Assembly: GCA_002404375.1 (NCBI GenBank)
Contig: DHJO01000140.1
Location: forward strand, 24,919 to 32,131
Source: Gemmatimonadales bacterium UBA4718
Lineage (GTDB): Bacteria > Gemmatimonadota > Gemmatimonadetes > Gemmatimonadales > Gemmatimonadaceae
Direction of reading: 5' to 3'
DNA: 7,213 nt
The notes below the pieces were generated by a model. It was not told the DNA's origin. It saw only the letters and a list, made by a program, of their open reading frames with translations, and did no database searches. Below are positions 1 through 6,451 of the stretch, one piece after another. Position 1 is the stretch's first letter; each line of letters opens with the position of its first letter. Position numbers and translations under genes: made by a program.

Positions 1-104
1 GCATCGCGCAGGAGCCTCGGCCCGATCGATGCGACGACGTCGCGCGGCAGAGCGCCTTCGGGAGCTTCACGGGTGGCGCCGTCGGGGAGCCTCAGCGTCA
101 ACAT
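1..104 (-). CDS. thrS: Threonyl-tRNA synthetase, N-terminal fragment (TGS domain), cut by window edge
   Basis: The reverse strand from the ATG at 104-102 reads without a stop to the window edge, giving 34 codons that begin MLTLRLPDGATREAPEG. This is the beta-strand, 'LPDG' turn and following residues of the TGS domain that opens bacterial threonyl-tRNA synthetases. The later 'DVVASIGPRLLRDA' matches the usual 'D.A..I...LA..A' helix of that domain. Full-length ThrRS charges tRNA-Thr in the cytoplasm, and the TGS and editing domains precede the catalytic core, all of which lie outside this window. The start is firm because no ATG, GTG or TTG occurs in frame between it and the upstream stop (minus-strand TAA at 140-138). 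No Shine-Dalgarno sequence is visible upstream. TGS domains also occur in RelA/SpoT and Obg-type proteins, but at the extreme N-terminus with this motif ThrRS is by far the best reading. Confidence 0.85.
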   Translation of the reverse strand, partial: MLTLRLPDGATREAPEGALPRDVVASIGPRLLRD

Positions 105-107
105 TTT

Positions 108-116
108 TGGTATAAT
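108..116 (+). promoter_or_regulatory. Extended -10 promoter for the BON-domain gene
   Basis: Bases 108-116 read TGGTATAAT, a perfect extended -10 element (TGn followed by the consensus TATAAT). No good -35 hexamer lies 16-18 bp upstream, which is normal for extended -10 promoters. Transcription would start near 122-124, giving a leader of about 70 nt to the ATG at 194, or under 10 nt to the ATG at 131. The element ends only a few bases from the thrS start codon on the other strand, so polymerase bound here would cover the first thrS codons. It sits in a short A+T-rich patch in otherwise GC-rich DNA. This is a sequence match only; no transcript data support it. Confidence 0.6.
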
Positions 117-193
117 TTCGAGTACTGCGGATGGCCTTTATTTTGCTCCCCGTTAAGCTATCGTTTGCAGAAACCCTTCGCTACAGGCACCCC

Positions 194-1063
194 ATGTCCC
201 CCTTCCGTTATCGTGACGAGCCGCCGTACATCTACTCCGAGGACGAAGAAGAATCTTCGCCGGTTAACGCACTCTACATCGCCATTGGGGCCGCTGCCGG
301 CTTTGCTGCCGGTGTGCTCATGGCGGAGCGATTCGGAGGGTTCAAGGGATTGACGGACAGGATCAAGGACACTTTCGGCGGCGGAACTGGCGAAGAGGAA
401 GAGCTCGACTACGAAGGCCTCGATGAGGACGAATTCGATCCCGATTTCGACGACGATTTCGACACGCCGAAATCATCCCTGAACGGCGCCGAAGAGCTGG
501 AAGAGAGAGTGCTCGAAGCGTTCAGAAACGATCCGATACTCAGCGAGCGCGCGGTTGATATCGGGTCCGTGGAGGACCGGATAATCGAGCTCACTGGTTG
601 GGTCAACTCCGAGGAGGAAGCGCATCAGGCCGTCGTCGTCGCGCGCGGGGTCCCTGGGGTCGAGACCGTAGTGAACCGGCTCGTGATTCGCACCGACGAG
701 GATTTGTTCGACGATGCGGCGCATCGCTATGAGGACGGCGACCCGGCCTTCACCGAACGCCACTGGGAAGGACAGCAGGTGGGCACGGGCCGCAGGAGAC
801 AGGGCAACTCAACTGAGGTCGATCGGCACGCTGATCCGAGGACCGTTCTCGAGGATCGTTCGCTGAAAGAAGATCGCGCTTTCATGGCGGCGGCGGACGA
901 GATTCCCGACGCCGCGGAGCGGCGCACGAAGACCAAGAAAGCCGCGCGTGGCGGCCGGACGGATGGCTCGGCGGTCGCGCCGAGTGGGGTTCCGAAGGGG
1001 GATCACGTCGCCGATCCCGAGAACATACCCGCCGACGTTCGAAGGCCGCGGCCGAGCGAGTAG
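194..1063 (+). CDS. Membrane-anchored BON-domain protein with acidic linker
   Basis: A 289-residue protein from the ATG at 194. Residues 24-44 (NALYIAIGAAAGFAAGVLMA region) form one Gly/Ala-rich membrane segment resembling YtxH-type anchors. Residues 67-90 are an acidic linker with 16 Asp/Glu in 24 positions. Residues 103-165 form one BON domain, with the pattern 'V...I.LTGWV.S.EE...A..VA..V.GV..V.N.L.I'. The remaining 120 or so residues are charged, low in hydrophobics and probably disordered. BON domains are associated with binding to membranes or phospholipids, often in envelope stress proteins; the exact role here is unknown. The frame stays open back to an ATG at 131, but the 21 extra codons have atypical usage (ATT, GTT, CTA, TTT) and that ATG has no ribosome site, whereas 194 has a weak AGG six bases upstream. 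I prefer 194. It is probably transcribed from the extended -10 at 108-116. Confidence 0.75.
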   Translation: MSPFRYRDEPPYIYSEDEEESSPVNALYIAIGAAAGFAAGVLMAERFGGFKGLTDRIKDTFGGGTGEEEELDYEGLDEDEFDPDFDDDFDTPKSSLNGAEELEERVLEAFRNDPILSERAVDIGSVEDRIIELTGWVNSEEEAHQAVVVARGVPGVETVVNRLVIRTDEDLFDDAAHRYEDGDPAFTERHWEGQQVGTGRRRQGNSTEVDRHADPRTVLEDRSLKEDRAFMAAADEIPDAAERRTKTKKAARGGRTDGSAVAPSGVPKGDHVADPENIPADVRRPRPSE

Positions 1064-1065
1064 TC

Positions 1066-1081
1066 GCCGCCGCATGGCGGC
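1066..1081 (+). terminator. GC-rich hairpin just after the BON gene stop
   Basis: GCCGCC at 1066-1071 pairs perfectly with GGCGGC at 1076-1081 across a GCAT loop, two bases after the stop codon of the BON gene. No run of T follows, so it is not a classic intrinsic terminator. It could be a weak terminator, an mRNA 3'-end stabiliser, or chance in GC-rich DNA. Its position directly at the stop codon is the main argument for a role. Confidence 0.3.
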
Positions 1082-1137
1082 TGCATACCGCGCGCGGTCT
1101 TACCCGCGAAAATGGCGCCCGTTAACTTGCGCCGGAG

Positions 1138-3936
1138 ATGAGCACAACACAGGAACTTCACGACCTGCCGGCGCAGTACGACCCCGGCCAGAGCGAGCGC
1201 GCCATCTACGAGCGCTGGGTCGAGGCCGGAGTGTTTTCAGCCGACGAAAAGCGGAGCAACCGGAACGGCGGTGATCGCGATCCGTTTGTGATCATCATGC
1301 CGCCCCCGAATGTGACATCCGTGTTGCACATGGGGCATGGTCTCAACAACACCGTGCAGGATGTGATCGTACGCTGGCGCCGGATGGCCGGCGATGAGTC
1401 GCTTTGGGTGCCGGGCACCGATCACGCGGGTATCGCCACTCAGAACATCATCGAGAAGCAGCTCGCCGCCGAGGGCAAGACCAAGTTCGATCTGGGACGC
1501 GAGGCGTTCGTCGAGCGCACGATCAACTTCGTCCAGCAGACCGGGGGCCAGATTCTGCAGCAGCTGCGCGCCATCGGCGCTTCCTGCGATTGGAACCGGA
1601 CGGCCTACACACTCTCGCCAGAGCTCTCCACCGCGGTGCGCGAAGCCTTCGTGCAGCTGCACGAGCGCGGGCTCATATATCGCGGCCATCGCGTCATCCA
1701 CTGGTGTTCGCGCTGCCTCACTTCGCTCAGCGACGAGGAAGCAGAGCATGGCGAGGAACTGGGAACGCTGTATCACATTGCCTATCCCCTCGCGGGCGCG
1801 AAGGACAAGTCGAGTCTGACCGTCGCAACTACGCGTCCCGAGACAATGCTGGGCGACGTCGCTCTCGCAGTGCACCCGGACGACGAGCGCTACACGGAGC
1901 TAATCGGCAAATCGGTGGTGCTGCCGATCGCGAACATCGAGATCCCCGTCATCGCCGACGAATACGTAGATCCGGCGTTCGGAACCGGAGTCGTGAAGAT
2001 CACTCCCGCGCACGATCCGAACGATTTCGAGGTGGGCCTGCGGCACAAGCTCCCGATGCCGGTGATCATGGCACCCGACGGAACGATGACCAACGGCGTA
2101 GATGCGGGCTCGCGCGTGCCGCCCGAGCTTTTGGGCATCGACAGATTCGAGGCGCGAGAGAGGATCGTGAGATTGCTCGAGAAGTCGCGCTTGCTGAAAA
2201 AGGTCGAGCCGCACCAGCACGCGGTGCGTCATTGCTACCGGTGCGACACTGTGGTCGAGCCACGGCTCTCCGATCAGTGGTTCGTCAAAACGGAGCCGCT
2301 CGCCAGGCCGGCACTGCAAGCCGTGCGCGACGGCACGATCCGAATTCTGCCGAAGAGATGGGAGGCGGCATACATCAACTGGATGGAGAATCTTCGCGAC
2401 TGGAACATCTCACGGCAGCTCTGGTGGGGCCACCGCATTCCTGTCTGGTACTGCGACAGGTGCAACCGACAGATAGTGAGTCGCACGGACGTGGACGCGT
2501 GCGACAAGTGTGGCGGTTCAGCTCGTCAGGACGAAGATGTGCTGGACACCTGGTTCTCCTCGTGGCTTTTCCCGATCTCCACGCTCGGCTGGCCCGACAA
2601 GAGCGCGGCTCCCCTCGTCGCGTTTTATCCGACGGACGATCTCGTGACCGCGCCGGAGATTCTTTACCTATGGGTGTCGCGGATGATCATGGCCGGCTAC
2701 GCGTTCATGGATGCTCCGCCCTTTCATACGGTCTATCTCCACGGAACCGTTCGCGACACCAATCACGTGAAGATGTCGAAGTCGCTTGGCAACGGCATCG
2801 ATCCGCTCGATGTAGTTGCGAGCTACGGTGCCGATGCGCTTCGCTACACGGTGATCGCCGGAATGGGGATGGGAGCCGATCTGGTGCTCGACCCCAAGGA
2901 TCTCGAGAGATCCTTTGCGCCAGGCCGGAACTTCGCGACCAAGCTCTGGAACATCGGCCGCTTCCTCCTGGCAAACGTTGGGACTGCGCCGGTGAGAAGC
3001 GTCGACGAGCTGCGCGACAGCGAGCTCGCGCTCGCCGATCAATGGATACTCGGCCGATTGAACGCCACGATCCTCGAGTGCGACGCCGCTCTGGGCCCAT
3101 CGCGACCAACTAATGGAAATTGGCGAACGGGGGAGCGGTATTCGGGTCTCCGCCTGAGCGAATACGCGGAGGCAGCTCGACGGTTTGTCTGGAACGATGT
3201 CGCCGACTGGTATCTGGAGACCACCAAGGGACGCATCGGCGCGGAAGGAACCGATAGTGAAGTCACCCGCGCGGTGCTCACGCACGTCTTTGACTACGCG
3301 TTGAGGCTGCTGCATCCGATCATGCCATTCATAACGGAGACGCTCTGGCAGCGCCTTCCCTTCCCGGTCGCGACTGATCGCTGCGAATTCCTGGCGATCG
3401 CTCCCTGGCCGTTGCCTCATCCCGTCTCAAAGATCGAGACAGCCTCAATCGCGCGCTTCGACCTCGTGCGCGAGGCCGTGAGCGCTATTCGGCAGATACG
3501 TTCCGACTACGCCATACCTCCGGGAAAGTCCGTCGAGGCCGTGATCCAATCGGGCACAAATGCGTCAATGTTCACTGAACAGGCCAAGCTGACTGGGCAA
3601 CTCTCGCGCGCCAGCGTTCAGATCACTGGTACGGGCTCGATGGCTATTTCCGCTCCCGCATTCGCCGGTGCCGCCCATTCTGTGCTGTCGGATGGCAGCG
3701 AAGTCATCGTTCCGCTTGGAGGCCTCGTTGACCTATCGAAAGAATGCGGGAAGCTCCGCAGCGAGCTCGATCAGCTGGAGACTCAACTTGAGTCGTTGTC
3801 GAAGCGCCTGCGCAACGACAGCTTCACCAGCCGCGCGCCGGCGGCTGTAGTCGAGTCGGAGCGCAAGAAAGAAGACGAGTGGATCAAGCGCCGCGAGCAG
3901 CTCGCCGCAAAGGTGAAAGCGCTTTGCGGCGGCTGA
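1138..3936 (+). CDS. valS: Valyl-tRNA synthetase
   Basis: A 932-residue class I aminoacyl-tRNA synthetase that attaches valine to tRNA-Val in the cytoplasm. The N-terminus carries PPPNVT (residues 55-60) and the HIGH motif as HMGH (64-67). The CP1 editing domain shows TTRPETMLGD (231-240), HPDDERY (246-252) and ITPAHDPNDFEVG (288-300), the usual Thr/Asp-rich pocket that clears mischarged threonine. Cysteine pairs at 190/193, 366/369, 439/442 and 455/458 look like zinc knuckles. KMSKS is exact at 545-549. The anticodon-binding helical domain follows from about 630, and residues 865-930 are the C-terminal coiled-coil arm with 'ER.K' motif. Length is normal for ValRS. An in-frame stop at 1123 forces the start at 1138; GGAG directly abuts this ATG, an abnormally short spacing. 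Oddities are Ser at 61 where ValRS usually has Gly (PNVTG), and an insertion-like loop at about 652-669. The stop overlaps the next gene by 13 bp. Confidence 0.98.
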   Translation: MSTTQELHDLPAQYDPGQSERAIYERWVEAGVFSADEKRSNRNGGDRDPFVIIMPPPNVTSVLHMGHGLNNTVQDVIVRWRRMAGDESLWVPGTDHAGIATQNIIEKQLAAEGKTKFDLGREAFVERTINFVQQTGGQILQQLRAIGASCDWNRTAYTLSPELSTAVREAFVQLHERGLIYRGHRVIHWCSRCLTSLSDEEAEHGEELGTLYHIAYPLAGAKDKSSLTVATTRPETMLGDVALAVHPDDERYTELIGKSVVLPIANIEIPVIADEYVDPAFGTGVVKITPAHDPNDFEVGLRHKLPMPVIMAPDGTMTNGVDAGSRVPPELLGIDRFEARERIVRLLEKSRLLKKVEPHQHAVRHCYRCDTVVEPRLSDQWFVKTEPLARPALQAVRDGTIRILPKRWEAAYINWMENLRDWNISRQLWWGHRIPVWYCDRCNRQIVSRTDVDACDKCGGSARQDEDVLDTWFSSWLFPISTLGWPDKSAAPLVAFYPTDDLVTAPEILYLWVSRMIMAGYAFMDAPPFHTVYLHGTVRDTNHVKMSKSLGNGIDPLDVVASYGADALRYTVIAGMGMGADLVLDPKDLERSFAPGRNFATKLWNIGRFLLANVGTAPVRSVDELRDSELALADQWILGRLNATILECDAALGPSRPTNGNWRTGERYSGLRLSEYAEAARRFVWNDVADWYLETTKGRIGAEGTDSEVTRAVLTHVFDYALRLLHPIMPFITETLWQRLPFPVATDRCEFLAIAPWPLPHPVSKIETASIARFDLVREAVSAIRQIRSDYAIPPGKSVEAVIQSGTNASMFTEQAKLTGQLSRASVQITGTGSMAISAPAFAGAAHSVLSDGSEVIVPLGGLVDLSKECGKLRSELDQLETQLESLSKRLRNDSFTSRAPAAVVESERKKEDEWIKRREQLAAKVKALCGG
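3910..3916 (+). promoter_or_regulatory. Shine-Dalgarno site that fixes a TTG start for the lipoprotein gene
   Basis: AAGGTGA lies inside the last codons of valS, with seven bases between it and the TTG at 3924. It is the best ribosome-binding site in the window and decides the lipoprotein start. The alternative in-frame ATG at 3879 has no such site and would put 15 charged residues in front of the signal peptide. Its placement before the valS stop suggests that ribosomes finishing valS feed initiation here. Confidence 0.75.
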
Positions 3937-5099
3937 TCGCCGCCGTGCTGCTCGGATCGGGGTGCGCTTCTCCCGGTATGCCGCCTGGCGGACCACCGGA
4001 CAAGGTCGCGCCGCAGATCATCGCGATCATCCCGGATTCAGGAAGCGTAGGCGTCAAACCGAAGGAAGTGGTCTTCCGCTTCGACGAAGTCGTGGCTGAG
4101 AGACCACCTTCGGTGACTACGCTCGCGGATCTTTTCCTGATTTCACCGCGCGACGGTGTGCCGGACGTGTCCTGGCATCGCGATGCAATCGCGGTAAAGC
4201 CAAGTCACGGCTGGCGACCGAACACACCCTACTCCGTGATCATGATGCGCGGTCTCGCCGACATCCGTGGAAATGTGCGCAACACGGGTGTGACAACTTT
4301 CTTCTCGACGGGCCCGACGATCCCTCGCACACGTATCTCCGGACAGGTTTTCGACTGGGTGACGGGCTCTCCCGCGGCGGGCGCGCTGGTCGAGTCGTTC
4401 GTGCCGCCCGACAGCATCCACCCGTACGTCGCCCTCGTCGACACGGGCGGCGCTTTCCTGCTCGAGCACTTGCCACCCGCCAGATATACCGTCAGGGCTT
4501 ATCTCGATCGTAACAAGGACATGGGCATCGATCCGAGCGAGCCGTGGGACAGCGTCTCCGTCAATCTCACCGACAGCGCCCGCATCGAGCTGTTGTTATT
4601 CGTCCACGACACAGCGCCTCCTCGCCTGCGCGAGGTCGCCGCGGTTGACTCTCAAACTCTTCGGTTGACGTTCGACAAACCCGTGGATCCGACGCAGACG
4701 CTCACTGCCGCGAACTTTGCCGTCATTGGGCCTGACTCGGTCCCCGTGCCGATCGCGAGCGTCAACCCCGAGCCGAGCGACACGATCGGGAAGATCGCGG
4801 CTCCGCCCCCGCCGCGCGCGGCGGTAGCGCCACGCGCAGCGGCAACGCCGCGGGTCGATACTACTGCCAAGCCGAAGCGCGTGATGTCGCGTCCGATGGC
4901 AGTTTCGACTGCGATAATCAAGCTGCAGCGACCGCTGACGCCGAAGGGGGTCTATCGCGTACGCGCCATCGGTATTCGCGGGCTGCTCGGTCGTACGGGT
5001 ACCAGCGACCGCCCATTCACGGCACCCGCTCCGCCTGCGCCGCGGCCTATGAAACCAGGGGCAACGCCTCCCACGCCGCCTCCATCAGTCAAGAAATGA
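3924..5099 (+). CDS. Ig-like-domain (SbsA/Big_5-type) lipoprotein
   Basis: A 391-residue predicted lipoprotein from a TTG start. It opens with a short signal peptide, MRR followed by LIAAVLLGSGC; the lipidated Cys would be residue 14, with an imperfect lipobox (Gly rather than Leu at -3). The mature start contains SPGMPPGGPPD, which I recall at the head of SbsA-type Ig-like proteins of Gemmatimonadota and, in variant form, Bacteroidota. Residues 27-130 fit a Big_5 Ig-like domain (P.I....P..G.VGV...V.F.FDEVV, ending 'FFSTGP'). Residues 137-228 fit a carboxypeptidase-regulatory or Cna-B-like beta sandwich (ISGQVFDW, 'GAFLLEHLPPARYTVRAYLD'), with an EF-hand-like loop at 195-206. A second Ig-like domain from 231 to about 366 is split by a Pro/Ala/Arg-rich insert at about 282-327, and the tail (367-391) is proline-rich. 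Likely envelope-anchored; partner and function are unknown. It overlaps valS by 13 bp and selA by 4 bp. Confidence 0.85.
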   Translation: MRRLIAAVLLGSGCASPGMPPGGPPDKVAPQIIAIIPDSGSVGVKPKEVVFRFDEVVAERPPSVTTLADLFLISPRDGVPDVSWHRDAIAVKPSHGWRPNTPYSVIMMRGLADIRGNVRNTGVTTFFSTGPTIPRTRISGQVFDWVTGSPAAGALVESFVPPDSIHPYVALVDTGGAFLLEHLPPARYTVRAYLDRNKDMGIDPSEPWDSVSVNLTDSARIELLLFVHDTAPPRLREVAAVDSQTLRLTFDKPVDPTQTLTAANFAVIGPDSVPVPIASVNPEPSDTIGKIAAPPPPRAAVAPRAAATPRVDTTAKPKRVMSRPMAVSTAIIKLQRPLTPKGVYRVRAIGIRGLLGRTGTSDRPFTAPAPPAPRPMKPGATPPTPPPSVKK

Positions 5100-6451
5100 C
5101 GGATCCGCGACGCGACCTGCCGAGCGTGAGTGCGCTGCTGGAAAGCGCGGGCGTGCGCTCGCTGCTGGAGCAGCACCCGCGACGCGTCGTTCTCGAGGCG
5201 GTGAGAAGCGCCGTCGACGCCGCGCGCGATCGAGGCGACGCTCAGCGAACCGAGCAGCAGTGGCTAGCAAGTATTGCGTCCGCGGTTCAGAGCCTTAGCC
5301 AACATTCACTCCGCCGTGTGATCAACGCTACCGGCGTGGTACTCCACACCAATCTGGGTCGCGCGCCACTCGCTGAATCCGCGGTGAAAGCAATCGCGGA
5401 AATTGCGGCCGGGTTCAGCAACCTCGAGTACGACCTTGCGACCGGCGAAAGGGGCTCGCGTTACTCACATTGTGTTGGCCTGCTGCGCCAACTGACCGGC
5501 GCAGAGAACGCTCTCGTCGTCAACAATTGCGCGGCGGCCATGGTGCTGGCGCTCAATGCCCTGGCACAGAGAAAGGAAGTCCTCGTCTCCCGCGGAGAGC
5601 TGGTCGAGATCGGCGGCAGCTTCCGCATTCCGGACATCATGGCTCGCGCCGGCGCGAAGCTCGTCGAAGTCGGGACGACGAACCGCACTCACGACGACGA
5701 TTATCGTCGCGCCATCACGCCAAGGACAGCCGCGATCGTGAAGGTGCATCGCAGCAACTTCGCGATCGAAGGATTCACTTCGGACGTGAGTGTCGACCGC
5801 CTCGCGTTCATCGCCGCCGAACACGGCTTGCCGGTGATTCACGACCTCGGCAGCGGGCTGATGGTCTCGCTCGACGAATATGGTCTCACGGGCGAGCCGA
5901 CGGCGGCAATGGCGCTCGCGTCCGGCGCGTCACTGGTCCTCATGAGTGGCGACAAGCTCCTCGGCGGTCCTCAGGCCGGCATCATCCTCGGAGCTGCCAA
6001 CCTGATCGCCAAGCTTCGCAAGAATCCATTCGCGCGGGCAATGAGGGTCGACAAGCTCACACTCTCCGCGATGGAGGCCACGCTTAGACTTTATCTCGAG
6101 CCGGAGCGTGCGCTGAGGGAGATTCCAGTGCTATCAATGCTGACGGCCCCCCTGAAAGAGATCGACGCGCGCGCCGAGGCGATTGCCGCCAAGCTGAGAG
6201 CGGCGGGAATCGAAGCAAACGTGGAGGAATCGAGCGCGAGCGTTGGCGGCGGCGCGTTTCCAACGGCGGCGATCCCCTCGCGCGCGATCGTTTTGTCACG
6301 CAACGCGCAGGACGCCGAAAGGAAGCTGCGGATCGGCGCGCCCGCCGTCATCGGTCGGATGTCCGAGGGGAATCTCCTGCTCGATTTGCGCAGCGTGCTT
6401 CCGGGCGAGGACGATCTTCTCGCGGAAGCGATCATTAAGCTGACGCCATGA
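5096..6451 (+). CDS. selA: L-seryl-tRNA(Sec) selenium transferase (selenocysteine synthase)
   Basis: A 451-residue PLP enzyme that converts Ser-tRNA(Sec) to Sec-tRNA(Sec) with selenophosphate in the cytoplasm. The N-terminal SelA domain is present (LPSVSALLES at 8-17, then helices to about 65). The catalytic fold shows RRVINATGVVLHTNLGRAPL (73-92), NLEYDLATGERGSRYSH (109-125), SRGELVEIGGSFRIPD (165-180) and EVGTTNRTH (191-199). The PLP-binding lysine is K287 in SGDKLLGGPQAG. HDLGSGL at 249-255 is the usual Asp-containing cofactor strand. Length and the N-terminal domain separate it from shorter SelA-like lyases of the same fold. The start is an ATGA overlap with the lipoprotein stop, and its own stop forms another ATGA with the next gene, so translation is probably coupled. 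No strong Shine-Dalgarno is present. selB, selC and selD are not in the window, so the usual selA-selB pairing is absent here, at least on the downstream side. Confidence 0.96.
   Translation: MTDPRRDLPSVSALLESAGVRSLLEQHPRRVVLEAVRSAVDAARDRGDAQRTEQQWLASIASAVQSLSQHSLRRVINATGVVLHTNLGRAPLAESAVKAIAEIAAGFSNLEYDLATGERGSRYSHCVGLLRQLTGAENALVVNNCAAAMVLALNALAQRKEVLVSRGELVEIGGSFRIPDIMARAGAKLVEVGTTNRTHDDDYRRAITPRTAAIVKVHRSNFAIEGFTSDVSVDRLAFIAAEHGLPVIHDLGSGLMVSLDEYGLTGEPTAAMALASGASLVLMSGDKLLGGPQAGIILGAANLIAKLRKNPFARAMRVDKLTLSAMEATLRLYLEPERALREIPVLSMLTAPLKEIDARAEAIAAKLRAAGIEANVEESSASVGGGAFPTAAIPSRAIVLSRNAQDAERKLRIGAPAVIGRMSEGNLLLDLRSVLPGEDDLLAEAIIKLTP

Noticed and set aside
1099..1127. A promoter for valS with CTTACC (1099-1104) and TTAACT (1122-1127) at 17-bp spacing
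   Set aside because: The spacing is right, but the upstream hexamer matches the consensus at only three positions and the transcript would start within a few bases of the ATG.
1404..3113. A 569-codon open frame overlapping valS in another plus-strand frame
   Set aside because: Its translation is Arg/Ala/Ser-rich with no family motif, as expected for the shifted frame of a GC-rich gene. valS in the main frame has all its signature motifs throughout.
2668..3420. A 250-codon open frame on the minus strand opposite valS (another of 212 codons at 1237-1875)
   Set aside because: Both are antisense shadows of valS codons, have no recognisable domain or ribosome site, and are Arg/His-rich low-quality sequence.
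3879..3923. ATG at 3879 as the lipoprotein start
   Set aside because: It adds 15 mostly charged residues before the signal peptide and lacks a ribosome site, while TTG 3924 has a strong AAGGTGA and a proper lipoprotein signal.
5470..6087. A 205-codon plus-strand frame within selA
   Set aside because: It is a shifted-frame translation rich in Arg and His with no motif, fully inside an intact selA.
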